DNA from: Marinibacterium sp.
Lineage (GTDB): Bacteria; Pseudomonadota; Alphaproteobacteria; Rhodobacterales; Rhodobacteraceae
NCBI GenBank assembly: GCA_017643305.1
Contig: JAEPNQ010000021.1
Span: 1-45,875, forward strand
DNA: 45,875 nucleotides
Reading direction: 5' to 3'
In this document: positions 34,076-42,218 of the stretch, one piece after another
How the letters are laid out: every line of letters begins with the position of its first letter
Numbering within the stretch: position 1 is the stretch's first letter
Notes under the pieces: model-generated
Databases searched by the model: none
Seen by the model: the letters and a program-made list of their open reading frames with translations, nothing else
Told to the model about the DNA's origin: nothing
Position numbers and translations under genes: made by a program

Positions 34076-34684
34076 TCAACCCAGCGTGCTGGCCATCGCC
34101 TTGATCACAAGTACAGCGGATGCGGCGCCCGGATCCATGTGACCCAGAGACCGTTCGCCCAAACGCGCGGCGCGGCCCAGCTTGGCCTGCATCATTTTGG
34201 TGCCTTCGGCTGCATCCTCTGCCGCCTTGATCGCGGCGGACCACCCGCCCTCTGTCGCCGCCTCTGCTGCCGGATGCCAGACATCCAGCATGGTCTTGTC
34301 CCCGACTGAGGCCTTACCACGGTGCGCGATCCCTTCTGCCATGGCTGCGACCAGTTTGGAGCCGTCTTCAGATGAAAGTACATCCTGCCCCTTAACCGCT
34401 GCCGCAGCGCGCATCATCGCAGTGGCATAAAGCGGACCGCAGGACGCGCCGACACCGCTGAGAAACGCCTTGGCCGCCGTGTTCAGCACCTGCGTTGGCA
34501 CGGCGTCTGCCTCCAGATCAGCCAGTGCGTCACGGGCGGCATTGAAGCCCAGCGCCATGGCAACACCATGATCGCCATCGCCAATTTCCCCGTCCAGCGC
34601 ACAAAGCGCGTCGCGGTTTTCGTCCATCGTGTCGGCGATTGCGCTGAGCATGGCGATCAGGTCTGCAGATGTAATCGTACCCAT
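34076..34684 (-). CDS. dhaL: DhaL-type kinase nucleotide-binding subunit
   Basis: The 202-residue all-alpha subunit binds the ADP/ATP-Mg complex. The first helix ends LCALDGEIGDGDHGVAM, with metal-binding Asp31, Asp36 and Asp38. VGASCGPLYATAMMRAA and SVGDKTMLDVWHPA follow the family, ending GHMDPGAAS. It partners with the DhaK subunit encoded just upstream, one base away. DhaL can work with ATP directly or with a PTS phosphodonor (DhaM). No DhaM, EI or HPr gene is in the window, so the donor is unresolved. Confidence 0.9.
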   Translation of the reverse strand: MGTITSADLIAMLSAIADTMDENRDALCALDGEIGDGDHGVAMALGFNAARDALADLEADAVPTQVLNTAAKAFLSGVGASCGPLYATAMMRAAAAVKGQDVLSSEDGSKLVAAMAEGIAHRGKASVGDKTMLDVWHPAAEAATEGGWSAAIKAAEDAAEGTKMMQAKLGRAARLGERSLGHMDPGAASAVLVIKAMASTLG

Positions 34685-34685
34685 A

Positions 34686-35693
34686 TCATACCACTCGAAA
34701 CATTGCGCATTCGCAGGGTCGGTCGATCAGGCGGGTCAATTCATCATCCAGATGCATGACCGTGATCGACGCACCGGCCATTTCCAGCGAGGTGCAGTAA
34801 TTGCCAACCCATGTGGCATGGGTTTCTAGCCCAGCCTCGGCCAGCCGCGCCTGAACACGCCGGTTCATGATGTACAGCTCCATCAGTGGCGTGGACCCCA
34901 GCGAGTTGACCAGTACCGCAACCCGGTCTCCTACTTGCGCACCCATTTCGGACAGGATCCTGTCCATGATTTCGTCGGTGATTTCGTCTGCCGTTTTCAA
35001 GGGGCCGCGTTCGATCCCCGGTTCGCCATGGATACCCATGCCGATTTCCATTTCATCTGGACCCAATTCGAAATTGAACGTCCGCGTCTGGGGCAGAGAG
35101 CATGGCGACAGCGCGACGCCCATCGTGTAGGTGCGGGCATTGGCGTGACGGGCGACACGCTCCACCTCATCGAGGGACATCATTTCATCAGCAGCCGCCC
35201 CGGCTGCCTTGAAGATGAAGAAATTGCCTGCAACGCCGCGACGCTTTTCGATCTCATCCAGTGGAGCAGAGGCGATGTCGTCCGTGGTGAGCACGGTACG
35301 CACCTCGATATCGTCCATCGCCGCCATTTCAGCGGCCATGTCAAAGTTCATAACGTCGCCAGCATAGTTGCCATACATAAACAGCACGCCCGCGCCGCCG
35401 TTGATCTCATTCACCGACTCCAGCGCCGGGTCCGGCGGGGGGGAGGCAAAGACGTTGCCGATGGCCGCCGCATCCGCCAGTCCGCGCCCAACGAAACCTA
35501 CAAAGGTCGGTTCGTGCCCAGACCCACCGCCGATCATAAGCCCAACCTTGCCGTCGCGCGGCCCGTCCTTGGCGATGATGGCCCGCCCTGATCCGTCGGC
35601 CCGGCGCAGAATATTTCCATGCGCCAGCAGTATACCATCGAGCATTTCGTCGACGGCATTGGCGCCGTCATTGATTATCTTCTTGGTTTTCAC
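34686..35693 (-). CDS. dhaK: DhaK-type kinase substrate-binding subunit
   Basis: This is the 335-residue substrate subunit of a two-component dihydroxyacetone-type kinase. The GGGSGHEPTFVGFVGRGL segment (55-72) and the covalent substrate-binding His222 in MGIHGEPG are intact. The N-terminus TKKIINDGANAVDEMLDG resembles the DhaK/DerK-like group rather than the fused kinases. Its real ketose substrate may be C3 or C4; the His forms a hemiaminal bond with the ketone. The stop is one base from the dhaL start. A 64-base gap separates it from the mutarotase gene upstream. Confidence 0.9.
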   Translation of the reverse strand: MKTKKIINDGANAVDEMLDGILLAHGNILRRADGSGRAIIAKDGPRDGKVGLMIGGGSGHEPTFVGFVGRGLADAAAIGNVFASPPPDPALESVNEINGGAGVLFMYGNYAGDVMNFDMAAEMAAMDDIEVRTVLTTDDIASAPLDEIEKRRGVAGNFFIFKAAGAAADEMMSLDEVERVARHANARTYTMGVALSPCSLPQTRTFNFELGPDEMEIGMGIHGEPGIERGPLKTADEITDEIMDRILSEMGAQVGDRVAVLVNSLGSTPLMELYIMNRRVQARLAEAGLETHATWVGNYCTSLEMAGASITVMHLDDELTRLIDRPCECAMFRVV

Positions 35694-35757
35694 CAGTCGC
35701 TCCTCCCTAGCGTCTCGTTGATTGAACTGTCCTTTTCCAACTCACGCAAGCCCACGA

Positions 35758-36192
35758 TCAGGATGGAGGAACGACGCCCTTGGACAGTATGATGTTTCCA
35801 TAAAACCGGTTCTCTGCCGTTTGTACGACACAATAGGCTTTGCGGGCCTCTTCATAAAACCTGTGCCGTTCCAATCCTTGCACCGTGCAGGGGTCGCTGG
35901 CGCATTCAGCTATGATGTCCTGGAATTCGGCAACGATCGGGGGCACGGCATCAGCGTCACCGACAACCTCCATCGTGCGGGCCGGGGCAGGAACAAACGT
36001 GTCGAGCGGCATGACGCTAAGAATCGCCCGGAGTGCGTCCGTCGACGTCACACCGGCGAGCCGTTCTATCCGTTGACCGCATGACTCACCGGGGAAATTT
36101 GCGTCTGCAATGACGATTTCATCACCGTGCCCCATAGCGCGCAGGTGCCGCAACAAATCCGGGGTCAAGGCGCTGGCAATTCCGATCAACAT
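35758..36192 (-). CDS. RbsD/FucU-family sugar mutarotase
   Basis: The 144-residue RbsD/FucU fold protein interconverts pyranose/furanose or alpha/beta forms of a monosaccharide. MLIGIASALTPDLLRHLRAM is the family start and GHGDEIVIADANFPGES carries the catalytic His22. The C-terminus, AYCVVQTAENRFYGNIILSKG, is the conserved FucU end with its Tyr. AGGGAGGAAAACA precedes the ATG at 36192. It is the first gene of the leftward operon, transcribed away from the LacI regulator. Its presence suggests a sugar that forms a ring, so the catabolised compound is probably C5 or C6 before any C3/C4 kinase step. Confidence 0.85.
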   Translation of the reverse strand: MLIGIASALTPDLLRHLRAMGHGDEIVIADANFPGESCGQRIERLAGVTSTDALRAILSVMPLDTFVPAPARTMEVVGDADAVPPIVAEFQDIIAECASDPCTVQGLERHRFYEEARKAYCVVQTAENRFYGNIILSKGVVPPS

Positions 36193-36224
36193 TGTTTTCC
36201 TCCCTCGCGTTTCCCCTCGTGTCA

Positions 36225-36274
36225 TGAGGTATGCGAATCTTAATTTTGCTTGACGTACCTCAACTCTTACCTCA
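36225..36274. promoter_or_regulatory. Three TGAGGTA/TACCTCA half-sites, putative LacI operators
   Basis: TGAGGTA lies at 36225-36231, and its complement TACCTCA at 36256-36262 and 36268-36274. The first and second form an inverted pair 24 bases apart, and the second and third are a direct repeat with a 12-base period. They sit in the 106-base gap between the divergent mutarotase and LacI genes. A TTGACG -35-like hexamer (36250-36255) touches the second copy. On the minus strand TTGAGG (36263-36258), overlapping the second copy, is followed by TAAGAT. Binding by the adjacent LacI protein is inferred. Confidence 0.5.
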
Positions 36275-36298
36275 GGTTTTGAAATATTGGGAGGATGT

Positions 36299-37321
36299 AT
36301 GACCAGGGTCACCGCACAGGACGTTGCTGACGCAGCAGGCGTCAGTCTGGCGACAGTTGATCGTGTCTTGAACAATCGCAAGGGTGTTCGGGAAAGCACG
36401 GTCGAACGCGTCATTCGTGCGATGGAACTGCTGAACTTTGAACGGGATCAGGCCGCAGCCACGCTGGCGCGCCGCAGAGACTACCGTTTCACCTTCCTCG
36501 TTCCATCCGGTGAGACCGCGTTTTTTGGCGGCATTAGGAGCGAAATTGAAATCGCTCGCAAACATTTTGCCAAGGATCGGATCGAAGTGAACATGATCAA
36601 GGTCCCGCCGCTGGACCCCCATGCAATCGTTGCAGAAATCGACCGGCTTGGCGCCGATATCGGTGATGGCGTGGCCATGGTCGCGGTGGAAAGCCAGATC
36701 GTTCGCGACGCGATCAACGACCTGCGCGCCAGGGGTGTTCACGTTGTTACGTTAATCTCTGATGCCCCAACATCCAGCCGAGAGCGGTTTGTCGGTATCG
36801 ACAACGTGGCTGCCGGACGCGTGGCCGCAAGCCTGCTGAAACGGTTCATTCACGCGCCCGAGGGCGACGTTGTGGTGGTGGCCGGGTCTGGCACCCTGCG
36901 CGACCATGTTGAACGCCGCATGGGGTTTGAACAGGTGATGCGAGCGGAGTGCCCGCACCTGAACGTGCTGCCTTGGATCGAGGGGGAAGAATTGGCTGAT
37001 GTCGTTGAGGCCAAGCTAAAAGCGGTCCTAGCCGATCACCCGAACGTGGTAGGGCTTTATAGCCTCGGGGGAGGGACGCGCGGCGTCATCGACGCGATCA
37101 AGACGGATCCGAAAAAATTCAGCGTGGTGACAACGGAACTGTCCGCGCATACTCGCACAGCGTTGATCCGTGGTGAGATCGACGCCGTACTGGTACAGGA
37201 CCCAAGCCATGAAGTGCGCAGCGCAATTCGCATCCTGAAGGCGCTGACCGACGGCACCCAGATCAACGAAAACCAGGAACGCATTCGCATCGAGATTTTT
37301 GTTCGGGACAATCTGCCCTGA
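36299..37321 (+). CDS. LacI-family transcriptional regulator
   Basis: The 340-residue repressor has an N-terminal helix-turn-helix (VTAQDVADAAGVSLATVDRV, then LNNRKGVRESTVERV), followed by a periplasmic-binding-protein-like effector domain (FLVPSGETAFFGGI, RFVGIDNVAAGRVAA, VVAGSGTLRDHVERRMGF). The sugar effector is unknown. The ATG at 36299 has GGGAGGA upstream. It is the first gene of the rightward operon, 30 bases before the isomerase gene, and stands divergent to the mutarotase gene. It is therefore likely to control both arms and itself. Confidence 0.9.
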   Translation: MTRVTAQDVADAAGVSLATVDRVLNNRKGVRESTVERVIRAMELLNFERDQAAATLARRRDYRFTFLVPSGETAFFGGIRSEIEIARKHFAKDRIEVNMIKVPPLDPHAIVAEIDRLGADIGDGVAMVAVESQIVRDAINDLRARGVHVVTLISDAPTSSRERFVGIDNVAAGRVAASLLKRFIHAPEGDVVVVAGSGTLRDHVERRMGFEQVMRAECPHLNVLPWIEGEELADVVEAKLKAVLADHPNVVGLYSLGGGTRGVIDAIKTDPKKFSVVTTELSAHTRTALIRGEIDAVLVQDPSHEVRSAIRILKALTDGTQINENQERIRIEIFVRDNLP

Positions 37322-37351
37322 CGCAGACCCGGCACGAGGGAGGAAATTTAG

Positions 37352-38407
37352 GTGAAAACGATCAAAGGCCCCGGGCTGTTTCTGGCGCAGTTTGCAGGCG
37401 ATGATGCCCCTTTCAACAGTTGGGACGCGATTACCAAGTGGGCGGCTGACATCGGCTACAAGGGCGTTCAGGTGCCCAGCTGGGACGGGCGGCTGATCAA
37501 CCTGACGGCTGCGGCGTCTTCCAAAGACTACTGCGATGAATTCGTCGGGGTCGCCCGCGCCAATGGCGTGGAGGTCACCGATATGTCCACGCACCTGCAG
37601 GGCCAGCTGGTCGCCGTGCATCCCGCCTATGACGAAGCATTTGACGGGTTTGCAGCCCCTGAAGTGCGTGGCAATCCCAAAGCCAGGCAGGAATGGGCCG
37701 TGGAGCAGGTGAAGATGTGTATCAGCGCATCCCGGCATATGGGGATTGGGCAGATGGCGTCTTTCTCCGGCGCGCTGGCCTGGCCATACCTGTACCCTTG
37801 GCCGCAACGCCCCGCCGGACTGGTGGAAACAGCCTTTGACGAATTGGCCAAGCGGTGGCTGCCGATCCTGAACCATGCCGAGGACTGCGGCGTGGATGTC
37901 TGTTACGAAATCCATCCGGGCGAAGACCTGCACGATGGCATCACGTACGAGATGTTCCTGGAACGCACCGGCTACCATGACCGAGCCTGCATGTTGTACG
38001 ATCCATCGCATTACGTGCTGCAATGTCTGGATTATCTGGACAATATCGACATCTACAAAGACCGTATTCGCATGTTCCATGTGAAGGATGCAGAGTTCAA
38101 CCCGACTGGACGGCAGGGTGTTTACTCCGGCTTCCAGTCCTGGGTGGACCGGGCTGGGCGATTCCGCTCCCTGGGCGATGGTCAGGTCGATTTCGGCGCG
38201 ATCTTTTCCAAAATGGCAGCCAACGATTTTGACGGTTGGGCTGTGGTGGAATGGGAATGTTGCCTTAAGCACCCCGAAGACGGCGCCCGCGAAGGCGCCC
38301 AGTTCGTGAAGGATCACATCATTCGCGTGACCGAGGTCGCGTTCGACGATTTCGCCTCTGGCGGCACCGACGAAGCCGCGAACAAACGCATTCTGGGAAT
38401 TTCGTGA
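37352..38407 (+). CDS. Sugar phosphate isomerase/epimerase (AP-endonuclease-2-like TIM barrel)
   Basis: The 351-residue TIM barrel has the metal-binding set of this fold: Glu186 (CYEIHPGEDL), Asp217 (LYDPSHY), His243 (MFHVKDAEF) and a glutamate at about 300-302 (VVEWEC). Such enzymes isomerise or epimerise ketoses, inosose or their phosphates. The start is GTG at 37352, after GAGGGAGGAAATTTAG. Its stop overlaps the next ATG (TGATG). Paired with a Gfo/Idh/MocA dehydrogenase, as here, it often works on 3-keto sugars or inositol-like rings; which reaction applies is not known. Confidence 0.8.
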   Translation: MKTIKGPGLFLAQFAGDDAPFNSWDAITKWAADIGYKGVQVPSWDGRLINLTAAASSKDYCDEFVGVARANGVEVTDMSTHLQGQLVAVHPAYDEAFDGFAAPEVRGNPKARQEWAVEQVKMCISASRHMGIGQMASFSGALAWPYLYPWPQRPAGLVETAFDELAKRWLPILNHAEDCGVDVCYEIHPGEDLHDGITYEMFLERTGYHDRACMLYDPSHYVLQCLDYLDNIDIYKDRIRMFHVKDAEFNPTGRQGVYSGFQSWVDRAGRFRSLGDGQVDFGAIFSKMAANDFDGWAVVEWECCLKHPEDGAREGAQFVKDHIIRVTEVAFDDFASGGTDEAANKRILGIS

Positions 38408-39549
38408 TGGCGGACCGTATCAAGCTGGGAATGGTCGGCGGCGGACGCGATGCCTTTATTGGTGGCGTGCACCGGATGGCGGCGCGGCTGGACGACCAGT
38501 TTGAGCTTGTCGCGGGCGCGCTCAGTTCCACGCCGGAGAAATCGCTCGCCTCAGCCGCTGATATCGGCATTGCCGCCGACCGCGCCTACGGCGACTACAA
38601 GGCAATGGCGATCCGCGAGGCGCGGCTGAAGGATGGGATAGAAGCGGTGTCAATCGTCACGCCCAATCATATGCACGCCAACGTGGCCAAGGAATTCCTG
38701 CGGCGCGGCATTCACGTGATCTGCGACAAACCGCTGACCGGTACATTGAGCGAAGCCAAAGCATTGGTGAAGGCCGCCGAGAAGTCCGGCGCGCTGTTTG
38801 TGCTGACACATAACTACACTGGCTATCCGATGGTGCGGCAAGCACGGCAGATGGTGGCCGATGGTGACCTGGGCGACATCCGGCTGGTCCAGGCGGAATA
38901 CCCGCAGGACTGGCTTTCGACCAAACTGGAAGACACTGGTTTGAAGCAGGCCGAGTGGCGGACAGACCCTGCACGTTCCGGTACGGGAGGAGCAATTGGC
39001 GATATTGGCACGCACGCATACAACCTCGCCTGTTTCGTATCTGGCCTGACACTGGATAGTCTGGCCGCCGATCTCGACACATTTGTGGATGGCCGCATGC
39101 TGGATGACAACGCGCATGTGATGATGCGGTTCAATGGCCGGGCCAAAGGCATGCTTTGGGCCAGCCAGGTCGCGCCAGGTAATGAAAACGCGCTGCGTCT
39201 GCGGGTTTACGGCACCAAGGGCGGGCTGGAATGGTCGCAGGAGGATCCGAACTACCTGTGGTACACGCCACTGGGCGAACCCAAGCGCCTGATCACGCGC
39301 GGCGGTGCCGGGTCGAACGACGCTGCCGCTCGCGTCAGCCGCATTCCGCCGGGCCATCCCGAAGGATATCTGGAAGGCTTTGCCACGATCTATACCGAAG
39401 CCGCCACAGCCATTCGCGCCGCACGCGACGGTCAAGCCGCGCCAGCTGAAGTTGTCTATCCGACTGTTCAAGACGGGTTGGCCGGTGTCGCGTTTGTCGA
39501 TGCCTGTGTCCGGTCGTCCAAACGAAATGGAGCTTGGGTCAATGTCTGA
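38407..39549 (+). CDS. Gfo/Idh/MocA-family oxidoreductase
   Basis: The 380-residue NAD(P)-dependent sugar dehydrogenase begins with a Rossmann fold (IKLGMVGGGRDAFIGG). The CDKP motif, with catalytic Lys108, corresponds to the EKP of the family. GGAIGDIGTHAYNLACFVSG carries the catalytic Asp-x3-His. An alpha/beta substrate domain follows. The ATG overlaps the previous stop, and the last eight bases overlap the ABC ATPase start at 39542. It probably oxidises a sugar or cyclitol hydroxyl. The exact substrate cannot be read. Confidence 0.85.
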   Translation: MADRIKLGMVGGGRDAFIGGVHRMAARLDDQFELVAGALSSTPEKSLASAADIGIAADRAYGDYKAMAIREARLKDGIEAVSIVTPNHMHANVAKEFLRRGIHVICDKPLTGTLSEAKALVKAAEKSGALFVLTHNYTGYPMVRQARQMVADGDLGDIRLVQAEYPQDWLSTKLEDTGLKQAEWRTDPARSGTGGAIGDIGTHAYNLACFVSGLTLDSLAADLDTFVDGRMLDDNAHVMMRFNGRAKGMLWASQVAPGNENALRLRVYGTKGGLEWSQEDPNYLWYTPLGEPKRLITRGGAGSNDAAARVSRIPPGHPEGYLEGFATIYTEAATAIRAARDGQAAPAEVVYPTVQDGLAGVAFVDACVRSSKRNGAWVNV

Positions 39550-40633
39550 ACTGAAGGTCAGCAACCTACGCCGGGAATTCGGCGACGTCGTCGCGCTAGA
39601 AGACATGAGCTTTGATGTCGCTGAAGGCGAATATTTTTGCCTTCTGGGGCCGTCCTCTTCAGGCAAGACAACCACTTTGCGAGCGATTGCGGGGCTTGAA
39701 GAGCTGTCCAATGGCCGAGTGGAGTTCGGCGGCAAGAATGTGACTACCGCACCGGTGCAAGGGCGCGGTATGTCGATGATTTTCCAGACCTTTGCGCTCT
39801 ACCCCCACATGACGGTACGCGCGAACCTGGCCCATCCGCTGATACGAGATGGTCAGGATTCATCCACCGTGAAGAAACGGGTGGAGGAAGTGGCAGAGTT
39901 GCTGCGCGTCACCCATACGCTGAATCGCAAGACAACGACGCTGTCCGGCGGCGAACAGCAGCGCGTTGCCATCGGCCGTGCCATTGTACGGCAGCCCAAA
40001 CTGCTGTTGCTTGACGAACCGCTGACCAACCTTGACGCCAAGCTGCGTCATGAAATGCGGGCTGAATTCAAGCGACTGCACCGGGAACTGGGCATGACTA
40101 TGCTGTATGCCACCCCCGATCAGTTGGAAGCGCTGACCATGGGGGAGCGGGTTGGCGTGATCCAGGATGGCAAGGTTGTGGCCGTCGGTACGCCCCGCGA
40201 TCTCTACCAGATGCCCGAGGATCTCTATGTCGCGCAGATGGTGGGATCCCCGCCGATCAATTTCCTCGAAACCACTGCTTCGGCGGACAATCAGGTTTCG
40301 TTGCCATTCTTACCCGGGCCAGTTGCGGCACAGGGCGTGGGATCAGGCCAGCCGGTTACGCTGGGCCTGCGCCCGCACGATATTGAACTTGCGCAAGACG
40401 GGTCATCCCGCAGCGCACGATTCAAGGCGAAGATCCACCTGACAGAGCCTTTGGGCGATGTCACTGTGATCGACGTCGAGACGCAGAATGCCACGATGAA
40501 AATGGTTCTGCGAGAGGAGGTGGCCGCCCGGTTTTCGGTCGGTCAGGACATCGAAGTTGCGTTTGATCCATCGGATCTGCATGTCTTCGACAGCAACACC
40601 GGTTCCCGGCTCGGGCCCGGTGCCAGCCAATAA
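39542..40633 (+). CDS. Sugar ABC importer ATPase A, switch histidine replaced by Pro
   Basis: The 363-residue carbohydrate-uptake ATPase has a C-terminal TOBE/MalK-like domain. Walker A is GPSSSGKTT (36-44), the Q-loop FQTFALYP (Q82), the signature LSGGEQQR (134-141), and Walker B LLLLDEP with Glu159. The H-loop reads LYATPDQLEALTM: residue 192 is Pro (CCC, 40115-40117) where MalK-type ATPases have His. It pairs with ATPase B (44002), whose defects are elsewhere. I chose the ATG at 39542; the longer frame runs through the upstream gene. See the finding on complementary degeneracy. Confidence 0.85.
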   Translation: MSELKVSNLRREFGDVVALEDMSFDVAEGEYFCLLGPSSSGKTTTLRAIAGLEELSNGRVEFGGKNVTTAPVQGRGMSMIFQTFALYPHMTVRANLAHPLIRDGQDSSTVKKRVEEVAELLRVTHTLNRKTTTLSGGEQQRVAIGRAIVRQPKLLLLDEPLTNLDAKLRHEMRAEFKRLHRELGMTMLYATPDQLEALTMGERVGVIQDGKVVAVGTPRDLYQMPEDLYVAQMVGSPPINFLETTASADNQVSLPFLPGPVAAQGVGSGQPVTLGLRPHDIELAQDGSSRSARFKAKIHLTEPLGDVTVIDVETQNATMKMVLREEVAARFSVGQDIEVAFDPSDLHVFDSNTGSRLGPGASQ

Positions 40634-40683
40634 AAACAGAGCAGCAATAACGGAACCGAAATGCCTAACCAGTGGAGGAGAAA

Positions 40684-42150
40684 ATGAAAACTCGCAACCT
40701 GATCAGCGGCTTGATGGGCGCAACCGTCCTGGCCGCCGGGATGGGGTGGACGCCAGTGTCTGCTTCCGACATCACGATTACGATGGCGGCGCCAGATTGG
40801 CCCCCAACCCGTTTCATGAAAGAACACTTCGACGCGACCTACAAGTCGCCCGCAGGCCATAACACGACCCTGGACATGGATTTCATTCCCTGGCCCAGCT
40901 TCTATGAGCGTGTGGCCGCATCGCTGACATCCGGCGAACAGAAATACCAGATGATCGTGACCGACAGCCAGTGGCTTGGTGCGTTTGTTGAAGGCGGGTA
41001 CTACATGAACCTGACCGACAAGATCGCAGCCGACCCCGAGCTGACAGCGATCCTGCAGGATCTGCATCCGGCACTGGTTTCGGCCTATTCCACCTACCCG
41101 CACAAGACCCGCGCGCAGTTGGAAGAGATCGGCGAAGTCCCAGCACCTGGCGTCAGCTATTATGGCTTCCCGCAGTTCCCGGACACCTACGTAACGTTCT
41201 ACCGTCAGGACATTTTCTGTCATGAAGGCGAGATGAAGGCGTTCATGGACAAGTACGGCACCAACCTGCCGTGTTCGTATGAAGACTGGCAGGACACGGA
41301 CTGGTCCAAGTGGGGCCAGATCGGCGAGTTCTTCCAGCGCAAGGCCGGAGACATGCTGGCTGGCGAAACCCTGGATGACGATTTCTATGGCATCGCCTAT
41401 CAGGCCGGGAAGGGCTATGACTTCTCGACCATGCAGATCAACGCCTTTGTCTGGCAGCAGGGCGGCGATATCTGGGACGAATCCAAGGCACCCAGCGCGC
41501 AGGCCGAAGGTGTGGTAAACTCGGATGTGGCCGTGGCCGCGTTCGATGAATACCTCAGCTATCTACAGTACATGCCGCCAGTTGCGAAGACCGGTCAAAT
41601 GGACATCTTCGTGATCCAGGATCTGTACATGCAGGGCAAGGTTGGCGCGATCATTGACTGGGTTGGCTTGGGTGAACCCGTGCTCGACGCGAACGCGTCC
41701 AAGGTGCATGACAAATCTGCCTTTGGCCCAGCTCCGGGTTCTCGTATGGCGGATGGATCCATCGACCGCACCGGTAATATCGGCGGCCAGCCGTTTGTTC
41801 TGACGACCTGGAACAGTGACGAAGTTGTCGGCGAAGCACTCAACGTGGTGAAATGGTGGCTGTCGCCCGAAACCCAGCTGGAAGCCGTCAAGAATGGTGG
41901 CCAGTCAGGCCGGATGAGCGTCATGGCTGATCCGTCCTACAACAGCCTGCGTCCATGGAACCGTGCGCATGTCGAAATGATCGACTGGCAGAAGGACGTT
42001 TGGCACATCCCAGAATTCTTCGAGATGCTGACCCAACAGCAAGAAGAGTTTGACAAGGCAATCACCGGCCAGATTTCGGCCAAGGAAGCCCTGGATGAGA
42101 TTGCTGAATTCCAGCAGGAACTGCTGGAAGACATCGACATGATCGAATGA
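40684..42150 (+). CDS. Extracellular sugar-binding protein of ABC importer
   Basis: The 488-residue periplasmic binding protein has a signal peptide: MKTRNLISGLMGATVLAAGM, with cleavage expected after VSA before SDITIT. The mature part is a family 1 (carbohydrate) solute-binding protein (DWPPTRFMKEHFDATYK, WPSFYERVAASLTSGEQKYQ, GGQPFVLTTWNS, VKWWLSPETQ). Two cysteines about 20 residues apart (IFCHEG and LPCSYED) could form a disulfide. GGAGGAG precedes the ATG at 40684. The size and sequence resemble binding proteins of polyol/glycerol-type importers. A hairpin follows the stop. Confidence 0.85.
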   Translation: MKTRNLISGLMGATVLAAGMGWTPVSASDITITMAAPDWPPTRFMKEHFDATYKSPAGHNTTLDMDFIPWPSFYERVAASLTSGEQKYQMIVTDSQWLGAFVEGGYYMNLTDKIAADPELTAILQDLHPALVSAYSTYPHKTRAQLEEIGEVPAPGVSYYGFPQFPDTYVTFYRQDIFCHEGEMKAFMDKYGTNLPCSYEDWQDTDWSKWGQIGEFFQRKAGDMLAGETLDDDFYGIAYQAGKGYDFSTMQINAFVWQQGGDIWDESKAPSAQAEGVVNSDVAVAAFDEYLSYLQYMPPVAKTGQMDIFVIQDLYMQGKVGAIIDWVGLGEPVLDANASKVHDKSAFGPAPGSRMADGSIDRTGNIGGQPFVLTTWNSDEVVGEALNVVKWWLSPETQLEAVKNGGQSGRMSVMADPSYNSLRPWNRAHVEMIDWQKDVWHIPEFFEMLTQQQEEFDKAITGQISAKEALDEIAEFQQELLEDIDMIE

Positions 42151-42162
42151 TCTCATAAGCTT

Positions 42163-42185
42163 GGGGTCCGGCTCTGCCGGGCCCC
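42163..42185 (+). terminator. Intercistronic hairpin after the binding-protein gene
   Basis: GGGGTCCGGC, loop TCT, GCCGGGCCCC (one G-U pair), then ATTTTCC: a 10-bp stem 12 bases after the binding-protein stop and 34 bases before the permease start. Such hairpins commonly protect the binding-protein mRNA and partly terminate, so more binding protein is made than permease. That effect is inferred here. Confidence 0.55.
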
Positions 42186-42218
42186 ATTTTCCTGTACGTT
42201 TTATCTGACGAGGCATAG

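Noticed and set aside
37028-38317. Long open frame of 429 codons on the minus strand
   Set aside because: It lies entirely over the LacI and isomerase genes, which have clear family motifs on the + strand. Long antisense frames are expected in GC-rich DNA, and this one shows no recognisable domain.
39305-39541. N-terminal extension of ATPase A
   Set aside because: It runs through the dehydrogenase gene in another frame; ATPases of this family start directly before the first strand (MSELKVSNL).
38650-39735. 361-codon minus-strand frame
   Set aside because: It is antisense to the Gfo/Idh/MocA gene and the start of ATPase A, with no protein-like features.
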